Part shown: positions 35,090 to 46,101 of the stretch, piece by piece
Position numbering within the stretch: position 1 is the stretch's first letter
Layout: each line of letters starts with the position of its first letter
NCBI GenBank assembly: GCA_022225965.2
Contig: JAKJXP020000046.1
Coordinates: 248,001 to 312,000 of the forward strand
Direction: 5' to 3'
DNA length: 64,000 nucleotides
DNA from: Diatrype stigma
Taxonomy: Eukaryota > Ascomycota > Sordariomycetes > Xylariales > Diatrypaceae
Translations under genes and position numbers: made by a program
Notes under the pieces: model-generated
What the model saw: the letters and a program-made list of their open reading frames with translations, nothing else
The model's database searches: none
Told to the model about the DNA's origin: nothing

Positions 35090-36414
35090 ATGGCGGCCAA
35101 GGAAAGGGACTTCTCCTACCTCCTCAAGCCCGAGATCTACCACCCGCTCTCGGCGCTCACGATCCCGGCGCCCTTCCGCGCCGCGGGCCGCCAGCCCGCG
35201 CCCGAGACGCCCCTCGCGACGCTGCTGGCGACGGGCCACTTCCGCGCCGCCGCCATCGCCGCCGTGCAGGCCCTCACGTCGCCGCCGCCCCTGGGCCCCG
35301 CCCCGACGGACCACGCCCGCATCTTCGAGCTGCTGTACGCCCGCCTCGCCTGCCTGTGCCTCATGGACGCCACCCCGCTCGCCGCGCAGGAGGCCAAGGC
35401 CCTCGAGGACCTGAGCAGCGCGTATTACTACGTCAACGTGGACGTGGAGGGAGACGGGGACGGGGAGGGAGCGCAGCAGCAGCAGCAGCAACACCTCGTG
35501 CCGTGGCCGCTGCGCCTCCTCGGCGTCCGCCTCCAGGCCATCGGCTTCGGCGACCCGCGCCGCGCCGTCATGAGCTACTACGAGCTGGCGCGGGAGGCGC
35601 GGGCCGAGGTCGCGCGGGCGGCGCGCTCGCGCGACCCCTCGGCCGCCGAGCTCTGGAAGGCACGGCTTGCGGACCTCGGGGTCCGCGTTGCGGGCGCGCT
35701 GGTCGAGATGGACGATCTGGCCGGCGCGGCGGAGCACCTGGCTACGCTGGGACGCGGGCGCGACGCCCTCGGGGTAGGAGGGGGAGGAGGAGGGGTGGCG
35801 GATGGCGGGGGCCGGCTGGCGATGAGCCGCGCTTTGATGTGGTTGCATCTTGGCGATGTGGAGGCTGCTAGGAGGTGTGTGAGTGGTGATGGTGATGGTG
35901 ATGGCGATGGTGGTGGTGGTGGTGGCGAGACGATGGCTGCGAAGGTCGTGGATGCGCTTGCGGATATGGCGGATGGCGAGTATGAGTCTGCGCTGAGGAG
36001 GTGGAAGGCCTTGCGGGCGGAGATGGAGGAGGATGGTGTGCATGATGAGATGGTCGGCGTCAATCTAGCCGTATGTCTGCTCTATGTCGGCAGGATGGAA
36101 GAGGTAAGGGTTTCTTCTCTTTTCTTTTCTTCCACTTTTGTTTCCTTTCCTTCAGCTACGTCACCCTTCAGCTATGTCACATTCCCGGACGCCATGCACA
36201 ATCTAACCAGAGAAATTATTAGGGACGGGATACATTGGAAGGTCTCATAGAGGAGGGTTATGCGTCCCACACGCTGCTGTTCAACTTGACGACCATGTAC
36301 GAGTTAGCGACAGATAGGGCTAAGAACCTCAAGATGCATCTGGCTGAGCGGGTGGCTGCCTTGGAGCCTTCCGCGCAGGGTTGGGAGAAGACGAATGCCG
36401 ATTTCAAACTCTGA
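35090..36414 (+). CDS. TRAPPC12-like trafficking complex subunit
   Basis: Predicted subunit of the TRAPP tethering complex, with helical TPR-like repeats, acting in ER-Golgi and autophagy-related membrane traffic. Exons 35090-36103 and 36223-36414 (intron 119 bp with a CTAAC branch site) join in phase 0 to give about 401 residues. Recognisable stretches are RDFSYLLKPEIYHPLSAL, the LLATGHFRAAAIAAVQAL helix, FELLYARLACLCLM, and the C-terminal DTLEGLIEEGY, LLFNLTTMYELATD and LAERVAALEPSAQGWEK. The chosen ATG sits in a perfect GCCACCATGG context. The same frame stays open upstream to about 34841 and encodes a Ser/Ala/Pro-rich segment, so a longer N-terminus with an upstream exon (acceptor near 34862) is possible. 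Gly/Asp-Gly simple repeats (GGTGAT at 35886-35930) lie in a loop. Confidence 0.8.
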
Positions 36415-36751
36415 GAAGAGTCGCAAACTTGTATCGTCAAAACATGTTAGGTATTCATTCATAGGAAATTCGGAGATTAATGGTGCGTATTGAGAACTTC
36501 ATTGATACTCATCAAACCTCTTCGTAGTCAGCTGCATGACCGCTCGGATATCGTTTTAATTACAAAGGTTCGGAGCAAAACCGCCAGCCTAGCTCGCAAC
36601 TCCATTTCATGACCACGGGGTATCATATGCAATAGACAGAGAAAAGAGTGAAGAACTCTAGAAGCTATCTGTGCCAAACGCTGTTCTTCAATTGCCGTCC
36701 GTGTCTTGGGACCTGAGGAACAAATTTCATTCCGTAAACATGCTGAGGCCC
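36415..36751. other. Convergent intergenic region
   Basis: Short region between the 3' ends of the TRAPPC12-like gene and the minus-strand nucleotidyltransferase-like gene. It should hold both polyadenylation regions; no other feature seen. Confidence 0.6.
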
Positions 36752-38179
36752 CTAGACCGATCCACCTTCACCCCTGTCAATGGCAACCTCTTCGTTCTTA
36801 CTTCCACCATCATCGCCAGTACTGCTTCCCTTCGATATCTCCGCGTTTGGTTCCTGGGTAGTGGTGATTTCTCCATCATCTCTAGTACGCTTCAACCCCT
36901 TGCGTTCGAGATTTTGTAGATACCTCGCCTGGTTCTGATTCCAGGCCACATCGCCGACCTGTTTCCAATGTGCACACACGAAGTTACGCACAATATCCTC
37001 ATTGTAGAATCCATCTTTATCTTTGATGAACTCAGGCCAAATGCCGAAGCTTCTGTCGTCCTTCAGTATGATCTTCTTCAGGGCGCTGGTAGCGCGGCTT
37101 ACCCAGTGTTGGTCAAGGCCTTGGTCTTCGGGGAAGGAGGGCTTGATGACGTTGTTCCACAAAGTGTCCTTTTGTCGTTGCATCCGCCACTGAAGTAGTC
37201 GTGCCTCGTATTCATATTTGACTCCGAAACGAACGAAGGCTTCCTCGCGCACGTCGATTCGTGTGAGTCGAGTATTTCCGAGGCGGCCTCCCTCTTTACA
37301 TTTGGGCAGAAATTCCTCTACCCATTTCTGATAAAGAGGACGTAAGGATACACGACGACGGTCCTTCGATTTCAGCTTGTTCTCGTCGGGCTCTCCCCCA
37401 GCCTGTTCTCCATTATTCCCATCTGGTTGACTCGCACGAACCCCCCAGAAGCGACATGTTGCAACATAGTCAAAGAAATCATCGACGGTTGGGAAAGGCT
37501 GCTCCCATGGTGTACCATCCGATGGGAATCCAAGGAATGAAAGGATATCGTTCGGTTCTCGAGTCAGGAGAATTCTAGATTGTTTGCGATTATGCATTTC
37601 AATCTCAGGTATGCGTAGGTATAACCCGTAGTCGCTGATGGTAAGGCCGAACGGACGTACTATGCCACCCAGAATGTTCCAGAAATCACCATGTGCATGT
37701 TTAAAGAGCATCCATTGTAGCTGTGAAACCTCTTCGTAGTAATGAAGGTCCACTTGAATGAAACGTGGCTTTTCAGCTCCTTCGTTGTTACTGTCGCCAT
37801 TCTGAGTTGAGCCTGCCTGCTTCAGTGGTTCTAATAGCTTCCGAGGCCAAGGAATGGCAAGGGTAAGTGAGTCGGACTTCTCTTGTTTCGTCCTCTCGGG
37901 CTTCAGGAGATGGGCTGCAGCTTGCAACGGATTCTCCGGAAGACCCTGTGGAAGGGTTTTCCCACTTGTAAGAGAGAATACCTTCTTGCGTTCCCAGGCG
38001 AGGAAGATATCGATGTCACCGTAGTCGTTCTTGGCAGGAACCTCGATAGGTGAAGTCACGCACACGAAAATCTGGCGTAGCACGCTGTGGCAATGGTCAC
38101 GGACGTAGCGGTAAACATGAGGCGGCATGCGTGGCGTGAATAACGGCTTCGCGCCTGACGCAAAGGCCAGACCACCCAT
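36752..38179 (-). CDS. Uncharacterised 475-residue protein with nucleotidyltransferase-like Asp motifs
   Basis: Single long intronless ORF with a clear ATG at 38179. No catalogued name is recognised. Visible motifs: VPAKNDYGDIDIFLAW (Asp55 and Asp57) and, about 87 residues later, FIQVDLHYY (Asp144). A GD-hydrophobic-D pair followed by a third Asp on a later strand is the metal-binding signature of the nucleotidyltransferase superfamily (poly(A) polymerase-like fold). Next come QWMLFKHAHGDFWNILG, RPFGLTISDYGLYLRIPE, a WGVRA region and a long charged helical C-terminus ending in an acidic disordered tail. The expected Gly-Ser helix before the Asp pair is not obvious, so activity is uncertain. 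Similar hypothetical proteins are, to my recollection, common in filamentous fungi. Confidence 0.85.
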   Translation of the reverse strand: MGGLAFASGAKPLFTPRMPPHVYRYVRDHCHSVLRQIFVCVTSPIEVPAKNDYGDIDIFLAWERKKVFSLTSGKTLPQGLPENPLQAAAHLLKPERTKQEKSDSLTLAIPWPRKLLEPLKQAGSTQNGDSNNEGAEKPRFIQVDLHYYEEVSQLQWMLFKHAHGDFWNILGGIVRPFGLTISDYGLYLRIPEIEMHNRKQSRILLTREPNDILSFLGFPSDGTPWEQPFPTVDDFFDYVATCRFWGVRASQPDGNNGEQAGGEPDENKLKSKDRRRVSLRPLYQKWVEEFLPKCKEGGRLGNTRLTRIDVREEAFVRFGVKYEYEARLLQWRMQRQKDTLWNNVIKPSFPEDQGLDQHWVSRATSALKKIILKDDRSFGIWPEFIKDKDGFYNEDIVRNFVCAHWKQVGDVAWNQNQARYLQNLERKGLKRTRDDGEITTTQEPNAEISKGSSTGDDGGSKNEEVAIDRGEGGSV

Positions 38180-38954
38180 TGCGATGGGATGCTCTAGATA
38201 GTCCCTAGGCTACTTGGTCACTAAGTCGTTACGAGGAATGCCGTTGAAGAGAGGGGGTCCTGTGATAGCAGGTCGAGCAGATTTTCAAACCACTACTAGA
38301 TGACTCCCCAAAGCGATGTGGATAGGTTGTATAATGAGAGCCGGGCACTGTCAGAGGAACCCGGTGAACCATGAAGCAATATCAGCCTGGCAGTGAAGGA
38401 TCGTATCGTGGGTAAGTGCCTATTGTGCAGGTATCTAATTGCGGTGGTAAGGAAGGAACCCTAAATGATGAAGACCAGGCATTGAAGTGATCTATACCTA
38501 CGTATACAAAATGCAACCCAGAAAGGAACCAGAAACGAAGAAATAAAACGATATGGAATTAACGGCGTCGCAAGGTCACAGTTGCACCTCGTTTTAGACG
38601 TCGTCGCTTCCCTCGATGAGACTTGACTGAATGGAAGTCTTCAAGGGAGGGACGGGAAGAACAAAAACCGACCCCACAATCTCAGGTTGGAGCGGAAAGG
38701 TACCTAATCGTACCTACTTGTATGTAACTACCCGCTAGGGAGACATCAATGGCAATTTACTATAAGCACGCACCCGGACTGACCCGGTTAGCAGCTTCCC
38801 GCGCGTAGGGCCCCTAACATACCTAAGTACCTTACCACATCGTAGTTAATGGCGTCAGCATTAAACATCCCTTGAAATTTGGAAGCCGTGTTCTAGATGC
38901 ATGCATGAAATATATCATCTATCTAGGTACCCCTTCGTAAATTTGCGTTTGAAC
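38180..38954. other. Divergent promoter region
   Basis: Shared upstream region of the minus-strand nucleotidyltransferase-like gene and the plus-strand hydrolase. No coding sequence or repeat recognised. An upstream in-frame ATG at 38901 would add 18 residues to the hydrolase. Confidence 0.6.
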
Positions 38955-40288
38955 ATGGCACAGCCCGAGGAGCGGCGCATTCCCGAACTCTCGCGCAGCA
39001 CTGCGTACCTCCCGCGCAAGCCGAAGACCCCACTCTGGTTCGGCCTAGCCCGGGGCCGCGGGAAGCTAGCGGAGACGCACCTCGTCGTGTTTCTCAACGG
39101 GCTCATCGGCACACAAACGGTCTGGGACGAGACGGTGGCGAAGCTTCTGGCGAGCTGGAAGGCAGGAGAGAGCGGCGCCGGCGGTGATGCCACCGGCCCG
39201 GGTCATCCCGCCCTCCTCACCTACGACCGCTACGGGCAGGGCGATTCGGGGCGCGACCCGACCGACGACCCGGAGTTCGGCCACGGCTTGCCAGAGGTAG
39301 TCGCAGACTTGAAAGACCTCGTGGTCGAGATCTGGCGGCAGCAGCTGGGTTTCGAGCTGCCGCCCGAGCCGCCACACCTACATCCTACACACCCACCAGC
39401 TACCGCCGCACAGCAGCACAGCGAATGGCTGAAGCGCCTTCCCAGGCTCGTCTTCGTCGCCAACAGCATCGGCTGCGTCGTCGGGCGCTACTTCGCGCAG
39501 ACGTACCCGGGGCCCGTGAGCGCGCTGCTCTTCCTCGACAGCAACATCGCCAACAGCGACCAGGTGTCCCTGTTCCCGGACCCGGACGCGCCGGGCTTCG
39601 ACCCCGGCGCGCTACCCGACGGCGTCACCGTCGCCGCCCTGCGCGAGACGCGCGCGAAGTACCGCGAGAGTAAGCTTGGCTGCCTGACTTGCACGCTTGA
39701 TAAGTAGTTGCTAGGTATCTTCTTCTGTGTCGGAAGTTTGCTTTCTTTTTCCTTTTCCTTCGCTTGTAGTGGGGGAGGGGAAACGGTCAAGAAAGGCAAA
39801 GAACAGACCGCTATGCCACCCCGTCCTCCTCCACTCGTACAAGCACGTATCTCGTGAGGTAGGATATACAAGTTCTCTGACTTTCTCACATCACGTCAGT
39901 GTTCCACCCCTCAGTCCGCAACCCCGAGAACCTAGACCGGCGCGGCGTCGCCGCGCTGCTGCCCCACGCCGACGAGCCCCACCTCGTGAGCTTCGGATCT
40001 CCGCCGCCGGGGCACGGCCCCTGGATCACGGTCGTCGGTCACGACCCCGCGCGGTTCGCGGACGACTGCGCGACCGGCAGCCTGCACTGCCCCCGGGCCC
40101 TGACTAACGCCTACGTGAACCCGGCGTGGGCGCGGTACAACGAGGGGCTAACGCGACTGACGGGCGACGCGGAGAGGCGCACGGGTCCCCTCGTAGCGGA
40201 CCGGTGCGGGCATTTCATACAGGTGGACGACCCGGGACTGGTGGCTCGGCTCTTGAGAGGTTTGTTGGGGAAGCTGGGTGGTGAATAG
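38955..40288 (+). CDS. Alpha/beta-hydrolase fold protein
   Basis: Exons 38955-39669 and 39900-40288 (intron 230 bp) give 367 residues. The fold order is visible: HLVVFLNGLIGTQTVWDE (oxyanion strand), LLTYDRYGQGDSGRD, the nucleophile elbow FVANSIGC (Asn-Ser-Ile-Gly in place of Gly-X-Ser-X-Gly), LLFLDSNIANSD, and a C-terminal DRCGHFIQVDDP supplying the catalytic His. The acidic member of the triad is not certain. The protein lacks a signal peptide, so it is probably cytosolic. Substrate unknown. MAQPEER at 38955 is preferred over the upstream ATG at 38901 because the extension is not GC-rich coding-like sequence. The broken lipase downstream is a different alpha/beta-hydrolase subfamily on the opposite strand. 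Confidence 0.85.
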
Positions 40289-40636
40289 GATGGCAAGTCG
40301 GAAAACAGACTAGCTGGATAATGACCTGGGCAGCATGGTGATAGACGCCTCGCTAGCACTGCAATAGAAGAGACCATACCATCTCTTTTTCTAGGTTGCA
40401 TATAAAGTCGTCTCAGTTTGGCGTGCTTTGACGGGATTTCTGGGTCGCACTCAAGATTCGGATGAAAAGTACAAGCAGGTTATGGCAGGCTTTTTCTATG
40501 TACCTAGTAGTCGCTCCTAGTTTCACTGCTGAATCAATCATTGTAATTCCCATGTCCCGTATAAGTCATCACCCTCTGAGTAGGCATCGCAAGACATACA
40601 GACATCCAAACGGCGACTACAGTCTAAGCTACGAAG

Positions 40637-41330
40637 CTAGGTGCTTAAAGAAGAAACCCTGACCTCGACGTCTCGAATTATACACCCGGAGTCAGATGGT
40701 ACATACGTTTCCTTAAAAATGGTCCAAAGCCAGTCCAGCGCTCTCTGTTTCCCGTTCTCAATTTCGGCGACGTGACCCCCTGCCTTATTCCTTTCGTACG
40801 TAATGTCAGCGCCTACGCCGCCGAACTTGTCTACTAAGGAATCAGTGAATTGAATAGGGCAGTATTGATCACCAATGGCCTTGTAAATGAACAACGGCAT
40901 AGCTGGCACCCCATGGTAGCCCAGCTTCATCTCGATGTTGAGAACCTTGCGTAGGATAGGTGCCTGTAAGTCCGCCTTTCCGCCGATAAAGAAAGCATAT
41001 ATATCTCTCATCCCAAAGTGCGCTACCGCATCCAGGGAATTCATGTCGGTAACATTCAGGAACTCGCTCGCCGTCTCCGGACGTAGTCGACTGCGCAGGT
41101 ATGCCGCCGCTTCGGGATACTGCGTCGTCACTCCCAGCAGAGCGGCGATCATTATGCCAGCCAACGGGCTCTCATTTATCAGATCGAAACTGGCTGGAAG
41201 ATCATCTAGGAGACCACCTAGCACAGTACCAGCGAGACGCAGGTGTGGCGCGTATTGCACCTGTAGCTCAGCGGCGGCCTCGGTGGCGAACTCGTAGAAT
41301 TGGTGTGGTTGTACAGCGACGGGTAAGACA
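40637..41330 (-). pseudogene. Secretory lipase (LIP family), 5'-truncated
   Basis: The C-terminal half of a fungal secretory lipase can be read on the minus strand: FATEAAAELQVQYAPHLRLAGTVLGG, LINESPLAGIMIAALLG, a lid-like ROUGHLY 60-residue helical segment, FIYKAIGDQYCPIQFTD (catalytic Asp region) and AGGHVAEIENGKQRALDWL (catalytic His). Sequence immediately upstream should contain the GYSGG-type nucleophile elbow and signal peptide; it does not. The open frame continues 5' but as unrelated Cys-rich sequence. About 220 of an expected 430-450 residues remain, without the Ser nucleophile, so it cannot be an active lipase. Misassembly or an unseen distant exon is a less likely explanation. Confidence 0.75.
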
Positions 41331-41551
41331 AGCTGCGGACACCTACAAATCTGCCCTCGATTCAGCCTTACATCGAATGGCAGTGTAAGGCATGTGACTC
41401 GATATGAGGTGTTGCAATCATATGCGTCCTGTGTGATTGTTTGAGAGCAAACAAAATGCCGCAGGATCCTCGGGCTGACCACCCTCCCTCCAGTCTGCGC
41501 CGCAGAGCACGTCTTGATGTAGCCTTGATGGTCCTGCGCCTTACTCGTCAT

Positions 41552-42649
41552 CTACCAATCGCAGAAGATGTTGGTCAGGATCTGCCAGGATAATAACATA
41601 CGCATGCACCCCGCCGCTACATTGCATGCAGAAGTCAGAGGAGGATTGGATATGCGTAGGGGGTGCATATCACACGATGATAAGCTTTTCTCGAATTGCT
41701 TGATCCAGGAAACAAGAACATACTCAAGGGTGACTTTGGCGCGCCATTATCGAACGCCATTATTGAATAGGAGTAACGCTCTCTCGACTCAGGGCTAAGT
41801 CATACTCATCAGCAGTCTCGGCAGCCTGTAGCCGAGACAGAAAGGCCGCGATTGCTCACTTGGCCAATCATCTAGCACAAGTCTCTTCATGTATGAGACA
41901 GGTGCGTATGTCCCAGTTGGCTCCTGGTTGTAAGCGCTCAAGTGCTCCTGGCTGTAAGTGCTCAAGTCTCTGACCGTGAAGCCATCAACTGGCCGAGGAC
42001 TAAGGAATCCAGTCTAATAGTGCGAGTGCCATGATCGTCAATCGAGGCCCAGGCACGTAGAGGCATGAAGTAGTCTAGGCCAGCCAAGGTCCAAGGCATC
42101 ATCAAGCTTACCTGCTTACCTCAGTCAATGTGACAGCAACAGCAAGTGACCGGCCTGCCTGCCTGCTTGTGTGTGTATGCCATGCCTCGTTACTAGATGA
42201 CAGATGGGCCATAATTACACCTGGATAATGGGTGCTCAAGGCAAGGCAAGGCCAGGCAACATGAACACCCGACCCACGGTCGCATCACCACCAACGCGTG
42301 CGCGTTCCAGCGGCGACCAGCTTGCTCGTCACCCAGGTGAGGACAGTTCACCCACCTGCCCAGCCGCCTCTCATGGTCATCAGAACTCTTGGGCCTGGCG
42401 CTCTTGCCGGAGTACAGGGTAACTCCCGCCAGGAGTCGACGACGACAAGGCGACCAATTGCTCTCAAAATGACCACTCTTGCAGGGTAGGTCCGTTATAG
42501 GGTAAGTTCTGTTACGGGGCGACTGCTTTTATAGGGACCCCCCCCCCCCCTACAGGGTAGGTTATTACCAGGTAGGTTCTGCCGCAGGATAGGTCTTACG
42601 ACAAGTTGCCTGGGTGAATCTACCCTATAGATGCACGACCACCGACCTG
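41552..42649. other. Gene-free stretch
   Basis: No gene recognised. The right part contains short GGGTAGGT-type repeats and a poly-C run near 42538-42551 leading into the minisatellite. Confidence 0.55.
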
Positions 42650-43050
42650 GTAACAGAGTTGCTACAGTGGTCTCAGGCGCTGAGTTACAGTGGTCTCAGG
42701 GCGCGAGCTACAGGTCTCGGGGCGCAAGCTACAGTGGTCTCGGTAGTGGTCTCGGTAGTGGTCTCGGGGGTGACCTACAGTGGTCTCGTAGGTGCGCTAC
42801 AGTGGTCTCAGGGCGCGGCCTACAGTGGTCTCGGGAATGCGCTACAGTGGTCTCGGGGGTGACCTACAGTGACTTTAGGCGCTGAGTTACAGTGGTCTTA
42901 GGCGCTGAGTTACAGTGGTCTCGGGGGCGCGCTATAGTGGTCTCGGGCGCTGAGTTACAATGGTCTCGGGGTGGCCTACAGTGGTCTCGAGGGTGACCTA
43001 CAGTGGTCTCAGGGCGCGAGCTACAGTGGTCTCAGGGCCTGAGTTCAGTG
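42650..43050 (+). repeat. About 21-bp minisatellite (TACAGTGGTCTCGGGG-like), roughly 19 units
   Basis: Imperfect head-to-tail units of 19-22 bp built on TACAGTGGTCTC followed by a variable GGGNGNGAGC/T part; shorter TAGTGGTCTCGG sub-units occur near 42745-42765. Not coding in any conserved frame. Confidence 0.9.
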
Positions 43051-43232
43051 GTGGTCATTTTCACTGAGTCCACCAAAAGAGTGCGGAACTCGGGTTGGTT
43101 TGTATGGTTGTGAGTCGCTTTTTAAAAATTGCCATACAAATGGTTTTGTCGGAAAAAGGCTTGGCGCGCACGAAGCCATCGGGTGGGCTGCCTGACCCAA
43201 GTGGGGTCGGTGGGTATATGGGTAAGTGCGGT

Positions 43233-43361
43233 AGAAGAAACCTGCTTACCACCGCCCAACCAACCAACCAATTACTGCGACCAACCAATTACTGCGACCA
43301 ACCAATTACTGCGACCATACAACTCAACTGAACAAACAACTGCGACAAAACCACAAACTGC
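43233..43361 (+). repeat. Duplicated 5' flank of F-box gene, copy A
   Basis: AGAAGAAACCTGCTTACCACC followed by CAACCAACCAATTACTGCGACC units. The same block stands upstream of the second F-box copy (45992-46085), showing the duplication took in the 5' flank. The unit ATTACTGCGACCAACCA is tandemly repeated here. Confidence 0.85.
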
Positions 43362-43570
43362 AACAAACCACATTCATTCACACTGGGCACTTGGGACTAC
43401 CAACTGTGCACCAACACACATACTGCATTCGTGCACCCACTACTATACCTAGGTACCTAACGATACGCACATCCTACACTGTGTACCTACACAAACTACA
43501 TACATTTGCGCACTCACTACTACTACTGATTGCGCACCTACACATACATAGTCAGTCTACCTCTGCTACG

Positions 43571-44821
43571 ATGGAGCAACTACCAACTGAGTTGAAGGCT
43601 ATGGTGGCTGGCTTCGTGCCAGACCCTAAAAGCCTGATCAGTCTTGCATTAACCAACAAGACATTTCGGGCAATAGTCGAACAAGATGAGGCCAAGATCT
43701 GTACCAGTATATGCCATAGGCACTTCGGGCATGAGCTATTGCCGCTTGCCATGGCGGTACTTAGATCCAGGGAGTTCTTAGAGCCCCGCACCTACTATGG
43801 ACAGCCGCAGCAACGCGTCCAGGATGATCGGGATGATGCAACACTGGTCGATGATCTCATGAACTTCATCGACCTGCACTTCCGACACGAATGGCCCCTG
43901 GAGATGCAGATGGACATTAAACTCTGCACTTCGCTCTTTGATTTCGACAGCGTCGTAAGCACCTACGCAACCAGTATTGCTGGGTTAGCTCTAGAGAACA
44001 CCCCCGGGGTTAGCACGAAGCATATAGAGATCACTAGATCCGAAGCAACCCGTTTCCGCAAGTCACTATATATTACCGAACTTCTCCACAACCTCTTTCC
44101 GCGGGATCACATATCTCCCGCCGTAGTTTCAGCGCAGAGAGTAACGGCCTTGCAACCCGCGTGGCAGCACCTACTCACCCAGTTCGCTCCATGGGAGCTC
44201 CAGCAAGTTCGCTGCGCCAAGGACCTCCTTACTAGACACCTCATGAACGTGATTGCCTCAGATGCCGCAAAGCACGGGCTGAAGCGGCCTCAGACGTACA
44301 ACCTCTCGCTACGATCGTTTGTTTCGAACGAGGGGCTTATACACCTCAGCAAGCTAGAAACGCTGGGGGAGCGACTTGGTACCAAGAGCGCCTATGTGCA
44401 ATTTAACCGCACAGCTCAGGGTCACCTAAGTAGCGACCAATGGCTGAGAATTCATGACACCATCTGGCTGGAAGACGTCGGTGGGAATACCAGTCTCGAT
44501 GCTACTGCTATCGTCGACCGATACCCAGAGTCGGAGAGCGGGCCACGAGATGCGTGGCTGCACACCCTTTTGCAGAACGATGTGGAAGATCCCATGTTCG
44601 AAGAGTGCAGCATCTTATATTTCGCGTGTAACTATCACGCAGCCCGATGGGGGTATGCGTTCTGGGACCGCGCGAGGCTCAATACCATGGCCGGCGGTAC
44701 GCTACCTACCACAGCACAGATGCTCGCTGTTAGCGATGTACAGGTCCCGACAGACGACTTCATCTTCTATACGAACTTCAGGAGGGAGAAGGATTGCAGT
44801 TGTGGCCTCTATAAGTATTAG
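43571..44821 (+). CDS. F-box-like protein (intact tandem paralogue)
   Basis: Intronless ORF of 416 residues. The N-terminus (MEQLPTELKAMVAGF, then SLISLALTNKTFRAIVEQDE) fits a degenerate fungal F-box, the motif that binds Skp1 in SCF ubiquitin ligases. The remaining 360 residues show no recognised substrate domain; they include FDSVVSTYATSIAGLALE, PAWQHLLTQFAPWELQQ and WLHTLLQNDVEDPMF. It lies 1.6 kb upstream of a damaged paralogue with the same layout. Target unknown. The start at 43571 is the first in-frame ATG that begins the F-box; the frame remains open further upstream through repeat DNA. Confidence 0.85.
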   Translation: MEQLPTELKAMVAGFVPDPKSLISLALTNKTFRAIVEQDEAKICTSICHRHFGHELLPLAMAVLRSREFLEPRTYYGQPQQRVQDDRDDATLVDDLMNFIDLHFRHEWPLEMQMDIKLCTSLFDFDSVVSTYATSIAGLALENTPGVSTKHIEITRSEATRFRKSLYITELLHNLFPRDHISPAVVSAQRVTALQPAWQHLLTQFAPWELQQVRCAKDLLTRHLMNVIASDAAKHGLKRPQTYNLSLRSFVSNEGLIHLSKLETLGERLGTKSAYVQFNRTAQGHLSSDQWLRIHDTIWLEDVGGNTSLDATAIVDRYPESESGPRDAWLHTLLQNDVEDPMFEECSILYFACNYHAARWGYAFWDRARLNTMAGGTLPTTAQMLAVSDVQVPTDDFIFYTNFRREKDCSCGLYKY

Positions 44822-45991
44822 GAGGAGGTCTGGGGAACAGTATGTCACCTGTATGAAGTGTATATGATTATGAATGACAGGGCGGATAGCAGGTTAATGA
44901 TTAATGATCAGGGGGTAATAGCATTACATAGCTATACTTATTTCTTAATAATAATTCCTAATAATTAATAACTAATAACTTATTATATTTTCGTTTATAA
45001 CGTGAGGCCCCTTTAAGCTTTTAAGAGCATAAGAGCCCGAGTTATGCATATAAGGGCCACTTCTTTCCCTTCCCACTTACTCCCTTTCGAGGTATGCTTA
45101 TAGGGGACTGGCCACTTCCCTTCCTTCCCACCCACCCCCTCTCGAGGTATGCTTATAGGGGACTGGCCACTTCCCCTTCCCCTTTCCATCCACCTTCCCT
45201 CGAGGTATGCGTATAGGGAACTAACAGGGAACTAACCACCCCCTTCCCACCCACTCCCATCGAGGTATGCGTATAAAGAACCGACCACCCCCCCTCGAAG
45301 TATGCGTATAGGGGCCACAGCCAGCCAGGGGGCTATAGCCGTTATATAGGTGCAGCAGCTAGCAATAGCTAGTGGTGGCTTTAAGTGGCTGTATGAGCTC
45401 TAGGTGGCTGTATGGGCTTAGGTGGCTGTATGGGCTGTATGGGCTGCGATTGGGCGCACCATATGGGTATGCTAAAGGTATGCGGTAAAAGCTTGGACCA
45501 ACTTTATTAGCTTAAGTTCCTATTTAGGACGAGATTTATAGAAAAATTATTCGAAATAATAACCCTTTATGAATTCTTAAAGCAATAAATGCTAAAACTA
45601 AAGTATTCGGCTAATTAAATAATAAAAAGTAAATTCTTAAGAAATTTACTTTTATAATTATATTATATTTAAATATAAATTAAAAAACCTTTTATTTTCT
45701 TTTTTTTTCTTTAAATAATAATTGCAATAAAAACCTTAAAAACTTAATACTTAGTTAAATTAATAATAATTAAGTAATTAAAATTAATTATAATATATAT
45801 ATCTTTATTATACTTTAATATTAAAGCATTTATGCATAACTTAAATAAATGAAAATAATAAAAAGTGAATGCCTATTGTTTCAGAGATGACTAAGGTATT
45901 AGTCATCTCCCAGTTACTACCGTAACATCTAGGATCCACACCTTTACCTTATTAACTGTATTCACTTCCTAGCTTTACTGCTAGGATCCAC
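44822..45991. other. AT-rich spacer between F-box paralogues
   Basis: No gene. It holds the 60-bp minisatellite (45045-45320) and then about 400 bp of strongly AT-rich sequence (45480-45880) dominated by AATAAT/TTAATT words, unlike the rest of the window. The latter may be repeat DNA altered by RIP-type C-to-T mutation. Confidence 0.65.
45045..45320 (+). repeat. Minisatellite with TCGAGGTATGC core, five to six units
   Basis: Diverged units of about 45-65 bp, each with a pyrimidine-rich stretch, a YTCGARGTATGCNTATA core and a GGGACTGGCCAC-like end. Confidence 0.85.
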
Positions 45992-46085
45992 AGAAGAAAC
46001 CTGCTTACCACCCTCCAACCAACCAATTACTGCGACCATCTTACAACAACTCAACCAAACACCTGCGACAAAACTACGACCAACT
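45992..46085 (+). repeat. Duplicated 5' flank of F-box gene, copy B
   Basis: Shares AGAAGAAACCTGCTTACCACC and the CAACCAACCAATTACTGCGACC block with 43233-43361, with about 80-90 percent identity by eye. Confidence 0.85.
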
Positions 46086-46101
46086 ACACCCACCACGCTC
46101 A

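Noticed and set aside
35039..36043. 334-codon antisense ORF over the TRAPPC12-like gene
   Set aside because: Shadow of GC-rich coding DNA; no domain, and the plus-strand gene is well supported.
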